Part shown: positions 20,496 through 29,226 of the stretch, one piece after another
Layout of the letters: every line of letters begins with the position of its first letter
How positions within the stretch are numbered: position 1 is the first letter of the stretch
Origin: Mycobacterium parmense
GTDB lineage: Bacteria; Actinomycetota; Actinomycetes; Mycobacteriales; Mycobacteriaceae
Direction: 5' to 3'
NCBI RefSeq assembly: GCF_010730575.1
Contig: NZ_AP022614.1
Location: forward strand, 4,712,001 to 4,776,000
Length of the DNA: 64,000 bases
Program-made: the position numbers and the translations under genes
Notes under the pieces: model-generated
Seen by the model: the letters and a program-made list of their open reading frames with translations, nothing else
Databases searched by the model: none
What the model was told of the DNA's origin: nothing

Positions 20496-21253
20496 CAGCA
20501 GAACGCCCTGATGTCGGTGCCGTCGGCGGTCAGCCGTTTGCGCACAGCGGTGGCGATCTGCACCGCACCCGGCGAATCACCATGGACGCAAACGGATTCC
20601 ACACTCACGGCGATGGTGCTGCCGTCGACCGCGGTGACCTGTCTCGCGTTCACCATGGCCGCCACCCGCTCGGCGATGGCCGCCGGGTCCTGCAACACCG
20701 CGCCGGGTTCGCGGCGCGAGACCAACTGGCCGTCGGGCCGGTAGGCGCGGTCGGCGAAGGCCTCGGGCACCGTGCGCAACCCCAGGCCCGCGGCCTCGTC
20801 GAAGAACGCCGAACCGGCCAGGCCCAGCACGGGCAGCGAGGCGTCCGCCAGCTGGACCGCCCGCGCGACGGCGGCGGCCTGCTCGCGGTGGGTCACGATC
20901 GTGTTGTACAGCGCCCCATGGGGTTTGACATAGGACACGGCCGTGCCGGACGCGCGCGCGATCGCCTGCAGCGCGCCTATCTGGTACACCACGTCGGCGA
21001 GGAGATCCTCGGCGGCGACGTCGATGAAGCGCCTGCCGAACCCGGCCAGGTCGCGATAGCTCACCTGGGCGCCGATCCGCACCCCGCGCTCGGCGGCCGA
21101 CCGGCACACCCGAAGCAGGGTCGCGGGGTCGCCCGCGTGGAACCCGCACGCCACGTTGGCGCTGCTGACGATTCCGAGCATCGCGTCGTCGTCGCCGAGG
21201 CGCCAGACGCCGAAACCCTCGCCCAGGTCGGCGTTGAGGTCGATGCGGGCCAC
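20495..21253 (-). CDS. pxpA: 5-oxoprolinase subunit PxpA (LamB/YcsF family)
   Basis: 252 residues starting [21 protein letters not shown], followed by [14 protein letters not shown] and [12 protein letters not shown], the hallmark motifs of LamB/YcsF. In characterised systems PxpA, with PxpB and PxpC, hydrolyses 5-oxoproline to glutamate at the expense of ATP. No pxpB or pxpC is in this window; instead the gene sits 4 bases after the ABC permease and overlaps the MBL gene. PxpA has the divalent-metal-dependent polysaccharide-deacetylase-like fold. The role in this operon is unclear. Confidence 0.9.
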   Translation of the reverse strand: MARIDLNADLGEGFGVWRLGDDDAMLGIVSSANVACGFHAGDPATLLRVCRSAAERGVRIGAQVSYRDLAGFGRRFIDVAAEDLLADVVYQIGALQAIARASGTAVSYVKPHGALYNTIVTHREQAAAVARAVQLADASLPVLGLAGSAFFDEAAGLGLRTVPEAFADRAYRPDGQLVSRREPGAVLQDPAAIAERVAAMVNARQVTAVDGSTIAVSVESVCVHGDSPGAVQIATAVRKRLTADGTDIRAFC

Positions 21254-21257
21254 CCGC

Positions 21258-22127
21258 CTAGCTTAGGGAACCGGGGACCTCGCGCCGTCGCCCGAGTGCC
21301 CAGCAAACCAGGTAGATGACGAACGAGATGGTCGCGACGAACACCGACACCGGGACTCCCGGCGCCAGCGACAGCACGATCCCCCCGACGGCGGACACCT
21401 CCGCGAACACCACCGACGTCAGCATCGCCGCGGCCGGCGAGGCCACCACCCGGGCGGCCGCGGCCGCCGGCGTGATCAACAGCGACATCACCAGCAGCGC
21501 CCCCACGATCTGCACCGCCTGCGCTGCCACCACACCGACCAGCGCGGCGAACACGATGCCCAGCGCGCGCACGGGCACGCCGCGGGCCGCCGCGACGTCG
21601 GGGTCGACGGTGGCGAACAGCAGCGGGCGGTAGCAGGCCGCCAGCACGGCGACCACGAGCAGACACACCAGCGCGAGCATGGCCAGCCCGGTGTAGCCGA
21701 CCCCGACGATCTGCCCGGTGAGCAGCGCGAAGCTGGTTCCGGACCGGCCCGGGTAGAGGTGGATGAACAGCACCGCCAGGCCGAGCCCGAACGCCAGCAC
21801 CACGCCGATCACCGAGTCCCGTTCGGATGCCCGCCGGCCGAGCACGCCGAACAGCGCGGCGGCAAGGGCGCTGCCGACGAGCGCGCCCGTACCGACCTCG
21901 CACCCGATGAGCAGCGCGAAAGCCGCTCCGGTGAGCGACAATTCGCTCGAACCGTGCACGGCGAAGGACATCTGCCGCATCACGATGAACGGCCCGATCA
22001 GCCCGGACACCAGCCCCAGGAGCGCGGCGGCCAGCAGCGCCTGCTGGACGAAGTCGAGGCCGAGCAGGCCGGCGGTGATGTCGAAGGCGAACAGGTGGTC
22101 GAACATGTCGGCGAGCCGGTGATTCAT
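21258..22127 (-). CDS. Zinc/manganese-type ABC transporter permease (ABC-3 family)
   Basis: 289 residues from the ATG at 22127, which overlaps the ATPase stop as ATGA; a GTG nine bases earlier is possible but less likely. Eight or so membrane helices, with the family signature [42 protein letters not shown] interrupted only by short loops, and a late [26 protein letters not shown] segment typical of ZnuB/MntB permeases. It forms the channel for the metal captured by the upstream binding protein. Zinc is favoured over manganese because a Zur-like palindrome covers the operon promoter. Confidence 0.9.
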   Translation of the reverse strand: MNHRLADMFDHLFAFDITAGLLGLDFVQQALLAAALLGLVSGLIGPFIVMRQMSFAVHGSSELSLTGAAFALLIGCEVGTGALVGSALAAALFGVLGRRASERDSVIGVVLAFGLGLAVLFIHLYPGRSGTSFALLTGQIVGVGYTGLAMLALVCLLVVAVLAACYRPLLFATVDPDVAAARGVPVRALGIVFAALVGVVAAQAVQIVGALLVMSLLITPAAAAARVVASPAAAMLTSVVFAEVSAVGGIVLSLAPGVPVSVFVATISFVIYLVCWALGRRREVPGSLS

Positions 22128-22942
22128 GCGCTGCACCCGCCGCCCGGCCCGCCCGCCACCACGTAGCCGCCCCTGACCCGGACCACCTCGACGTCGGCGC
22201 CGTACAGCTCCGAGAGCGTCTCGGTGGTCATCACCTGTTCGACGGCGCCGATCCTGAACCGCCCGTCGACGAGATAGAGCACCCGGTCCACGTACGGCAG
22301 GATCGCGTTGAACTCATGGGTGACGACGATGACCGCCGTCGCCGCGTCGCGGCGCCGCCGGTCGATCAGCCCCGCGACGAGCTTGGCGTTGGCCGGGTCG
22401 AGCGTCAGCAGCGGCTCGTCGCACAGCAGCAGCGTCGGGTCGCTGGCCAGCGCCTGCGCGATGCGGACGCGTTGCAGCTCGCCGCCCGACATGGTCCCGG
22501 CCCGCACGTCGGCCAGGTGTTCGCCGTTGACCTGGCGCAGCGCCCGCGCCACCGCGGCGCGGCGGCGCGCCCGGTCGGCGGACCGCAGCGGCATGCCGCC
22601 CCAGCGATCGCCGTCGATGCCCAGCCGGACCAGGTCGCGCCCGCGCACCATCACGTCGCGGTCGATCGGGCGGTGTTGCGGCACATAGCCGATCCGGCCG
22701 CTGCCCGAGCCGATCGGTTTCCCGTCCACCCACGCGGCGCCCGCGCTCAGCGGCAGCTGCCCGAGCAGCACCTTGAGCAACGACGTCTTGCCGCTGCCGT
22801 TGGGTCCGAGCACCGCGATGAACTCGCCGGGCGACACCGCCAGGTCGAGGTGGTCCCACAGCACGCGGTCACCGAACGCCAGCCGCGCGCCGACCAGCGA
22901 TACGGCGTGGCGGTCGACGGATCCGGCCGCGGGCACTGGCAC
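22124..22942 (-). CDS. Zinc-type ABC transporter ATP-binding protein
   Basis: 272 residues from GTG 22942 (11 bases after the binding-protein stop). Walker A GPNGSGKTS, Q-loop GYVPQHRPID, signature MSGGELQRVRIAQAL, Walker B LLLCDEPL and switch VTHEFN are all present, as in ZnuC/MntB ATPases. The C-terminal tail ends in a Gly-rich GGPGGGCSA. It pairs with the overlapping permease. The exact start is uncertain: a second GTG lies two codons further in. Confidence 0.9.
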   Translation of the reverse strand: MPVPAAGSVDRHAVSLVGARLAFGDRVLWDHLDLAVSPGEFIAVLGPNGSGKTSLLKVLLGQLPLSAGAAWVDGKPIGSGSGRIGYVPQHRPIDRDVMVRGRDLVRLGIDGDRWGGMPLRSADRARRRAAVARALRQVNGEHLADVRAGTMSGGELQRVRIAQALASDPTLLLCDEPLLTLDPANAKLVAGLIDRRRRDAATAVIVVTHEFNAILPYVDRVLYLVDGRFRIGAVEQVMTTETLSELYGADVEVVRVRGGYVVAGGPGGGCSA

Positions 22943-22953
22943 GGCGCCGGCGC

Positions 22954-23883
22954 TCAGCGGCTCGACCGCAGCGCGGCCAGCAATCCGTTGACGGTGTTGC
23001 GTTGCCAGGTCAGGTAGTCGGTGTCGTCTGGCAGGGTCTCGGTCACCTCGGTCACCGGCACGCCCGCCCGCCGGGCGGCGTGCTCGAGGCCGGTGATCGC
23101 CGCGGTGGACGTCTGCGGGTTGACCAGCACCGCCGACACCTGACGGCGGTGGATCAGGTCCAGCACCGAGGCCATGTCGCGGGGCGAGGGATCGGTCTCG
23201 TCCTCGTTGGCCTCGGTGAAGGCGGCGGGGGTGCGATTCGTCAGTCCGGACGCCGCCAGCAGGTAGTAGCCGACGGGCTCGGTGGCCACGACCCCGGTGT
23301 CGGGGTACGCGCTGGCGATCGCGTGCTCGGAGATGGTGATGGCGTCGGCGCCGCGGCAGAACTCGGCCGCGTTGGCCCGGTAGTCGGCGGCGTTGCCCGG
23401 GTCGACGGCCGCCATTCGGTCCGCGATCGAGGTGGCGACGGACTTCGCGACGTTCATGTCGTAGAAGACGTGTTCGTTCGGCGGTGTGCCCGCGGTGGTG
23501 GGAGCGGCGACGAACGAATAGGCGTCCACGGTTGGTATGCCCGGGTGGGCGGCCAGCACCTCGTCCACCCACGGGTCGTAGCCGCCGCCGTTGTAGACGA
23601 CCAGCGCGGCATCGGACAGCGCGGCGGCATCAGACGCGGTGACCTGGTAGGAGTGCGGGTCGGCGTCGGCTCCACTCAGCAGGGATGTGACGGGAACGTG
23701 CCGGCCGAGGACGGCGCGCGCGACGCTGCCCCACACGTCGGTGGACGCCACGACGGCCGCCGCGCGCGGGTGCGCCGCGACGCCGCAGCCGGCCGGGGCG
23801 ATCCCGATCGTCAGGACCGCCGCGGCGAACGACAGCCGGCGGGCCGTGTCAGTCACGGCACGCCGTCGCGTCGTCAGGGCCAT
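22954..23883 (-). CDS. Metal (zinc-type) ABC transporter substrate-binding lipoprotein
   Basis: 309 residues from ATG 23883 (a GTG at 23895 is the alternative). An Arg-rich start is followed by a hydrophobic signal segment and the sequence GIAPAGC, a slightly off-consensus lipobox, so it is probably a lipoprotein. Cluster A-I fold features: DVWGSVARAV, ADADPHSYQ (first metal His), NEHVFYDM (second His), ATEPVGYY (third ligand position, Glu rather than the usual His) and a late VLVNPQTS. There is no His-rich loop of the ZnuA type. It heads the operon, ~40 bases after the Zur-like box. Mtb keeps only a different, partial relative (Rv2059/60). Confidence 0.87.
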   Translation of the reverse strand: MALTTRRRAVTDTARRLSFAAAVLTIGIAPAGCGVAAHPRAAAVVASTDVWGSVARAVLGRHVPVTSLLSGADADPHSYQVTASDAAALSDAALVVYNGGGYDPWVDEVLAAHPGIPTVDAYSFVAAPTTAGTPPNEHVFYDMNVAKSVATSIADRMAAVDPGNAADYRANAAEFCRGADAITISEHAIASAYPDTGVVATEPVGYYLLAASGLTNRTPAAFTEANEDETDPSPRDMASVLDLIHRRQVSAVLVNPQTSTAAITGLEHAARRAGVPVTEVTETLPDDTDYLTWQRNTVNGLLAALRSSR

Positions 23884-23924
23884 GCCCACGCCCAATGTCC
23901 TCTCGTCCGCCCACCGGCCGACCG

Positions 23925-23955
23925 ATCATACTAATGAAAATCGTTTCCATTACAA
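23925..23955 (-). promoter_or_regulatory. Zur-like operator embedded in the promoter of the metal-uptake operon
   Basis: AATGAAAATCGTTTCCATT at 23933-23951 is a near-perfect 19-base palindrome (AATG-AAA...TTT-CATT), flanked by T and A that extend it. It matches the shape of mycobacterial Zur boxes. Read on the minus strand it fills the spacer between a possible -35 TTGTAA (23955-23950) and -10 TATGAT (23930-23925), so binding would block the promoter of the ABC operon. The divergent LacI gene starts 70 bases away and could also be affected. Confidence 0.78.
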
Positions 23956-24021
23956 AGTGCGCGGTGGGAGTCGCGTGGGCGCGCGCGGTGATCCCCGCGA
24001 TTCGCTGTAGCGTCACCGGAC

Positions 24022-25101
24022 GTGAGTCCGACTCCGCGGCGGCGCGCGACTCTGGCGTCGGTGGCGGCCGAACTGAAGGTTTCCCGCACCACCATCTCGA
24101 ACGCCTTCAACCGTCCGGACCAGCTCTCCGCCGACCTGCGCGAACGGGTGCTCGCGACGGCGAAGCGGCTCGGTTACCCGGGGCCGGACCCGGTGGCGCG
24201 GTCGTTGCGGACGCGCAAGGCCGGGGCCGTCGGGCTTGTCATGGCCGAACCGCTGACCTACTTCTTCAGCGACCCGGCCGCGCGCGATTTCGTCACCGGG
24301 GTCGCCCAGTCGTGTGAGGAGCTGGGGCAGGGGCTGCTGCTGGTGGCCGTCGGGCCCAGCCGAAGCCTCGAGGACGGGACGGCCGCCGTGCTGGGCGCGG
24401 GTGTGGACGGCTTCGTGGTGTATTCGGTGTGCGACGAAGATCCCTACCTGCAGGTGGTGCTGCAGCGACGCCTGCCCGTGGTGGTCGCCGACCAGCCCAA
24501 GGCCCTCGCCGGCGTGTCCCGGGTGGGCATCGACGACCGCGCGGCGATGCGCGAGCTCGCCGCCCACGTCCTGTCCCTGGGGCACCGCGAGATCGGCCTG
24601 CTGACCATGCGGCTCGGCCGGGAGCGCCGCCAGGGCCTGGCGGACGCCGACCGGCTGCGGTCACCGGCCTTCGACGTCCAGCGCGAACGCATCGTCGGCG
24701 TGTGGGAGGCGATGTCGGCCGCGGGTGTCGACCCGGAATCGCTCACCGTGGTCGAAAGCTACGAGCACACCCCGGCGTCGGGCGGCGACGCCGCCAGGGT
24801 GGCGCTGGAGGCCAACCCGCGGATCACCGCGCTGATGTGCACCGCGGACATCCTGGCCCTCTCGGCGATGGATTACCTTCGCGCGCATGGGATTTACGTG
24901 CCCGGCCAGATGACGGTCACGGGTTTCGACGGCGTGCCGGAGGCCGTCAGCCGCGGCCTGACCACGGTGTCTCAGCCGAGCCTGCAGAAGGGCCGCCGCG
25001 CGGGCGCGCTGCTGCTGAACCCGCCGAGATCGGGGCTGCCGGCCACCGAGTTGCTGGACACCGAGCTGATGCGCGGCCGCACCGCGGGGCCGCCGAGCTA
25101 G
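24022..25101 (+). CDS. LacI-family transcriptional regulator (Rv3575c orthologue)
   Basis: 359 residues from GTG 24022. The N-terminal helix-turn-helix is ATLASVAAELKVSRTTISNAFNRPDQLS, followed by a hinge (RSLRTRKAGAVGLVM) and a periplasmic-binding-protein-like sensor ending GFDGVPEAVSRGLTTVSQPSLQKGRRAG. Sequence matches what I recall of Mtb Rv3575c almost word for word, and it keeps the Mtb position beside kstR. It normally binds a sugar-like effector; the ligand and targets are unknown. The divergent neighbour, lppH in Mtb, is here replaced by the zinc ABC operon. Confidence 0.92.
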   Translation: MSPTPRRRATLASVAAELKVSRTTISNAFNRPDQLSADLRERVLATAKRLGYPGPDPVARSLRTRKAGAVGLVMAEPLTYFFSDPAARDFVTGVAQSCEELGQGLLLVAVGPSRSLEDGTAAVLGAGVDGFVVYSVCDEDPYLQVVLQRRLPVVVADQPKALAGVSRVGIDDRAAMRELAAHVLSLGHREIGLLTMRLGRERRQGLADADRLRSPAFDVQRERIVGVWEAMSAAGVDPESLTVVESYEHTPASGGDAARVALEANPRITALMCTADILALSAMDYLRAHGIYVPGQMTVTGFDGVPEAVSRGLTTVSQPSLQKGRRAGALLLNPPRSGLPATELLDTELMRGRTAGPPS

Positions 25102-25142
25102 ACCGGGGCGGCGACCCTTGCGCGCCGCGCCGGCGATCCCCG

Positions 25143-25742
25143 CTAGCTCTGGTCGCCGATCAGCAGCCGCACCGCCAGGTCCAGCCGCTTGCTGACGTCG
25201 GTCGCCGAGGCGCGCCGGGTGAGCCACGCGAGCAGATTGGACAGCCAGACGTCGGAGATCACCCGCGCGATGTGGTACTGGTCCTCGGTCGGCTCGCCGT
25301 CGGCCATCGCCCGCGCGAACATGCTGTCGATCAGCTTCTCGACCTGGTCGACCTCGCTGGCCGCCGACGCGTCGGCGAACACGTAGGCGCGCGTCATGGC
25401 CTCGGTCAGCAGCGGGTTGCGCTGCATGGCGCGGTTGAGCTTTCCCACCATGAAGTTCAGCCGCTGAAACGGGGTGCCCCCGGCGACCGCCGAGCGGTCC
25501 GTCTTGGCGTCGATGCGGCTGAATTCCCGGCCCAGCGCCGAGACCAGCAGGTGCACCTTGGACGGGAAGTAGCGGTACAGGGTGCCCACGGCCACGTCCG
25601 CGCGGTCGGCCACGGCGCGCATTTGGACCGCTTCGTAGCCGCCCTTCGAGGCGATCGCCATCGTGGCGTCCAGGATGCGCTTACGGCGTTCCCGCTGCGC
25701 CTCGGATCCGAGTTCCGACTCGGCCAGCACCGCCACGTTCAT
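25143..25742 (-). CDS. kstR: KstR, TetR-family repressor of cholesterol catabolism
   Basis: 199 residues from ATG 25742, the same length as Mtb KstR (Rv3574) and nearly identical to it. The HTH is MRAVADRADVAVGTLYRYFPSK. KstR represses the side-chain and ring A/B genes and is released by a 3-oxo-cholest-4-en-26-oyl-CoA-type thioester. A perfect KstR box lies 196 bases upstream (25938-25951), so the transcript has a long leader and the gene is autoregulated. It is divergent from fadE34, sharing that box. Confidence 0.97.
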   Translation of the reverse strand: MNVAVLAESELGSEAQRERRKRILDATMAIASKGGYEAVQMRAVADRADVAVGTLYRYFPSKVHLLVSALGREFSRIDAKTDRSAVAGGTPFQRLNFMVGKLNRAMQRNPLLTEAMTRAYVFADASAASEVDQVEKLIDSMFARAMADGEPTEDQYHIARVISDVWLSNLLAWLTRRASATDVSKRLDLAVRLLIGDQS

Positions 25743-25937
25743 GACCTCGCGTGGCTGCGAGTCAGAAACGCGGCTGGAATTCGGGCTGGCTGGCATGTGG
25801 CGGGTTGCTCCTGTTCCGGGCGGCTCGCTTGCAAACGATACGCATGATCAGTGCGAATTTCCCACCTCCGTGCCGCCGGGGCAGCCGTGTGGGCTGCTGT
25901 GATGACATTCGACTTGACGGTCGCCCGCTGGCATTAT

Positions 25938-25951
25938 TAGAACACGTTCTA
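25938..25951. promoter_or_regulatory. KstR operator between kstR and fadE34
   Basis: TAGAACACGTTCTA is a perfect 14-base palindrome fitting the KstR consensus TnnAACnnGTTnnA. It lies 63 bases before the fadE34 start and 196 bases before kstR. The AT-rich ATTAT beside it is the likely -10 of one of the two promoters. Confidence 0.93.
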
Positions 25952-26014
25952 GTCTGGGGTGACGCGGGTTATCAGCCAATCCGGGCGCAGTCGAAGGACG
26001 TGGAGGGTTCAAGG

Positions 26015-28132
26015 GTGGTAGCGACGGTCACCGACGAACAGTTCGCTGCGCGTGCGCTGGTGCGCGACTGGGCGCGCAACACGACGTCCGGGCCGGGCGG
26101 GACCGCGGCCATCCGCGAGGTCGAGCAGGGCCATCCCGACGCCTGGCGGCCCGTCTACGCCGGCCTGGCCGATCTCGGCATCTTCGGTGTCGCGGTCCCG
26201 GAGGACCACGGCGGGGCGGGCGGCACCGTCGAGCACCTGTGCGCCATGGTCGAGGAAGCCGCCAAGGCACTGGTGCCCGGGCCGGTCGCGACCACCGCGG
26301 TGGCCACCCTGGTGGTCGACGACCCCGGCGTGCTGGAGAGCCTGGCGTCCGGCGAGCGCTTCGCCGGCCTCGCCCTCGAGGGTGACGTTCGCTTCGACGG
26401 CCGCACCGCGTCGGGCACGTTGCCGTTGGTGCTCGGCGCCGCCGACGGCGGCGTCCTGCTGGTGCCGGCCGACGGGACGTGGCTGCTGGTCGATGCCGCG
26501 GGCGACGGGGTTCGGCTCGAGCCGCTGCAGGCGACCGACTTTTCCCGCCCCTTGGCCCGGGTGGTGCTGAGCTCGGCGCCGGCCGCCGAGGTCGCGGGCC
26601 CGGGGCAGCGCGTGACCGAACTGGCCGCGACGGTCCTCGCCGCGGAGGCGGCCGGTATCACGCGGTGGTCGTTGGACACCGCGGTCGCCTACGCCAAGGT
26701 GCGCGAGCAGTTCGGCAAACCGATCGGCAGCTTCCAGGCGGTCAAGCACCTGTGCGCCGAGATGCTGTGTCGCGCCGAGCAGGCCGAGGTGGCCGCCGCC
26801 GACGCGGCCCGCGCCGCCGGGGAAGCCGACCAGGAGCAGTTCGCGATCGCCGCTGCCCTTGCCGCGGGCACGGGCATCGCCGCCGCCAAGGCCAACGTCA
26901 AGGACTGCATCCAGGTACTCGGCGGCATCGGCTGCACCTGGGAGCACGACGCGCACCTGTACCTGCGCCGGGCGCATGCCATCGGCCGGTTCCTCGGTGG
27001 CGCCGAGTACTGGCTGCGTCGCGTCGCCGCGCTCACCCAGGGCGGCGTGCGGCGCCGGCTCGGCATCGACCTGACCGAGGTCGAGGCCTCGCGGCCCGAG
27101 ATCACCGCCGCCGTCGCCCGGGTCGCCGCGCTACCCGAGGCACAACGTCAGGCGGCCCTCGCCGAGGCGGGGCTGCAGGCGCCGCACTGGCCGGTGCCCT
27201 ACGGTCGGGGCGCCTCACCGGCCGAGCAGCTGCTGATCGACCAGGAGCTGGCGGCCGCCGGGGTGGCGCGTCCGGACCTGGTCATCGGCTGGTGGGCGGC
27301 GCCGACCATCCTCGAGCACGGCACGCCGGAGCAGATCGAGCAGTTCGTCCCGGCCACCACCCGCGGCGAATTCCTCTGGTGTCAACTGTTTTCCGAGCCG
27401 GGCGCCGGTTCGGACCTGGCGTCGCTGCGCACGAAAGCCGTGCGCGCAGACGGTGGCTGGCTGCTGAGTGGGCAGAAGGTCTGGACGTCCGCGGCCCACA
27501 AGGCCCGGTGGGGCGTGTGCCTGGCGCGCACGGACCCCGACGCCCCGAAACACAAAGGGATCACCTACTTCCTGGTCGACATGAAATCGCCCGGCATCGA
27601 GATCCGGCCGCTGCGCGAGATCACCGGCGACTCGCTGTTCAACGAGGTGTTCCTGGACAACGTGTTCGTGCCCGACGAGATGGTGGTCGGCGCGGTGAAC
27701 GACGGCTGGCGGCTGGCGCGGACCACGCTGGCCAACGAGCGCGTCGCGATGGCGACCGGGACCGCGCTGGGCAACCCGATGGAGGAGTTGCTCGGGGTTC
27801 TGTCGGGCATCGACCTCGACGCCGCCCAGCAGGACCGGCTCGGGCGGCTCATCGTGCTCGCCCAGACGGGCGCGCTGCTCGACCAGCGCATCGCCCAACT
27901 CGCCGTGGGCGGCCAAGATCCCGGGGCGCAGTCCAGCGTCCGCAAGCTGATCGGCGTCCGCTACCGGCAGGCGCTGGCCGAATTCATGATGGACGTCTCC
28001 GACGGTGGCGGGCTCGTGCACAACCACGCCGTGTTCGACTTCCTCAACACCCGTTGCCTCACGATCGCCGGTGGCACGGAGCAGATCCTGCTCACGGTCG
28101 CCGCGGAGCGATTGCTCGGCCTGCCGCGCTAG
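26015..28132 (+). CDS. fadE34: Acyl-CoA dehydrogenase FadE34 (ChsE3), fused two-domain type
   Basis: 705 residues; GTG 26015 is chosen because GGAGGG lies seven bases upstream. Two acyl-CoA dehydrogenase units are fused. The first, degenerate half (residues ~1-350) includes YAKVREQFGKPIGSFQAVKHL and QVLGGIGCTWEHDAHLYLRRAH. The second carries the FAD/substrate motifs LFSEPGAGSDLASLRTKA and ends in IAGGTEQILLTVAAERLLGLP. In Mtb (Rv3573c) it dehydrogenates C24 steroid-CoA side-chain intermediates, replacing the alpha2beta2 pairs of other steps. KstR box 63 bases upstream. Confidence 0.95.
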   Translation: MVATVTDEQFAARALVRDWARNTTSGPGGTAAIREVEQGHPDAWRPVYAGLADLGIFGVAVPEDHGGAGGTVEHLCAMVEEAAKALVPGPVATTAVATLVVDDPGVLESLASGERFAGLALEGDVRFDGRTASGTLPLVLGAADGGVLLVPADGTWLLVDAAGDGVRLEPLQATDFSRPLARVVLSSAPAAEVAGPGQRVTELAATVLAAEAAGITRWSLDTAVAYAKVREQFGKPIGSFQAVKHLCAEMLCRAEQAEVAAADAARAAGEADQEQFAIAAALAAGTGIAAAKANVKDCIQVLGGIGCTWEHDAHLYLRRAHAIGRFLGGAEYWLRRVAALTQGGVRRRLGIDLTEVEASRPEITAAVARVAALPEAQRQAALAEAGLQAPHWPVPYGRGASPAEQLLIDQELAAAGVARPDLVIGWWAAPTILEHGTPEQIEQFVPATTRGEFLWCQLFSEPGAGSDLASLRTKAVRADGGWLLSGQKVWTSAAHKARWGVCLARTDPDAPKHKGITYFLVDMKSPGIEIRPLREITGDSLFNEVFLDNVFVPDEMVVGAVNDGWRLARTTLANERVAMATGTALGNPMEELLGVLSGIDLDAAQQDRLGRLIVLAQTGALLDQRIAQLAVGGQDPGAQSSVRKLIGVRYRQALAEFMMDVSDGGGLVHNHAVFDFLNTRCLTIAGGTEQILLTVAAERLLGLPR

Positions 28133-28209
28133 CCGCGGGGCGTTGCGTCACCGAGAAGGGTCCTATGGCCATGTGGGGCGGGACTTGTGGCTGCTGACTG
28201 TTATCGCCG

Positions 28210-28228
28210 ACGCTCCTAGCGTTGGTGT
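28210..28228 (+). promoter_or_regulatory. Probable leaderless promoter with small palindrome before SPFH gene
   Basis: ACGCT-CCT-AGCGT (28210-28222) is a perfect inverted repeat. TAGCGT at 28217-28222 fits a TANNNT -10 and is six bases from the ATG at 28229, the spacing of mycobacterial leaderless transcripts. No ribosome site is present, which supports this reading. Confidence 0.45.
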
Positions 28229-29056
28229 ATGAATTCCAATGCGATAGTGGCGACGGTGATCGTCGTTTTTGTGGCCCTGCTGCTGCTGGGCGCGTCGATC
28301 CGGATTGTGCAGCAGTATCAGCGCGGTGTGCACTTCCGCCTCGGCCGGGTGATCGGGGTCCGCGAGCCGGGGCTGCGGTTCATCATCCCGATCGTCGATC
28401 GAATGTGGCGCGTGTCGATGCGCATAGTGACCATGCCGATTCAGTCGCAAGGGATCATCACCCGCGACAACGTGAGCGTCGACATCGCCGCGGTTGCGTA
28501 CTTCCGCGTCATCGATGCCCGCAAGGCCGTCGTCATGATCGAGAACGTCAACGCCGCCATCAACCAGATCGCCCAGACGACGCTGCGCAACGTCGTCGGC
28601 CAACACTCCCTCGACGAGGTCCTCGCCAAGACGGAGAAGATCAACGGCAGCATCCGCCAGATCCTCGACACCACGACCGTGGAATGGGGTGTGGAGGTCA
28701 CGTTGGTGGAACTCAAGGACATCCAACTTCCCGACAGCATGAAACGCGCGATGGCGCGCGAGGCGGAGGCCGAACGCGAGAAGAGGGCGAAAATCATTGC
28801 CGCAGAGGGCGAAGCGCGTGCCGCCGCAGCTCTCGGAGACGCATCCGACATCATGATGCGTCATCCCCTGGCGCTGCAGTTGCGGAACCTGCAGACCCTC
28901 CTCGAGCTGGGCGTGGAGAAGAACACCACCATCGTGTTCCCCGCGCCGCTGATGAGTGCGATCGGCGAACTCACCGGGTTCCTGACGCGCGAATCGTCCG
29001 CGGCCAAGCCGGCTGTGGGCAACGGCTCGCCGGCCGAGAAGTTGTCTCACGTCTGA
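28229..29056 (+). CDS. SPFH/band-7 (stomatin/slipin-like) membrane protein
   Basis: 275 residues. One N-terminal membrane helix ([19 protein letters not shown]) is followed by the stomatin signature [28 protein letters not shown] and a band-7 domain with [35 protein letters not shown] charged helical segment ([23 protein letters not shown]) is the usual oligomerising coiled coil. It is longer at the C-terminus than minimal slipins. Such proteins scaffold membrane microdomains and are often paired with NfeD proteases; none is seen here. It has no counterpart next to fadE34 in Mtb. Confidence 0.92.
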   Translation: MNSNAIVATVIVVFVALLLLGASIRIVQQYQRGVHFRLGRVIGVREPGLRFIIPIVDRMWRVSMRIVTMPIQSQGIITRDNVSVDIAAVAYFRVIDARKAVVMIENVNAAINQIAQTTLRNVVGQHSLDEVLAKTEKINGSIRQILDTTTVEWGVEVTLVELKDIQLPDSMKRAMAREAEAEREKRAKIIAAEGEARAAAALGDASDIMMRHPLALQLRNLQTLLELGVEKNTTIVFPAPLMSAIGELTGFLTRESSAAKPAVGNGSPAEKLSHV

Positions 29057-29226
29057 CCCCGCATCGCCGCCGCCCGGCCGCGACCTGAGAGCTGCGCCGA
29101 TCTCGTCTTCGCCGGTGATCTTTGCGCTTTGTTTACAGCGCGATCGATCGCGTCCCATCGTCGTGCGCGGTTAGATCACTGCATGGCGCACAGGCGAGAA
29201 CCCATGACCGAGCCCGCGAGGCGGTA

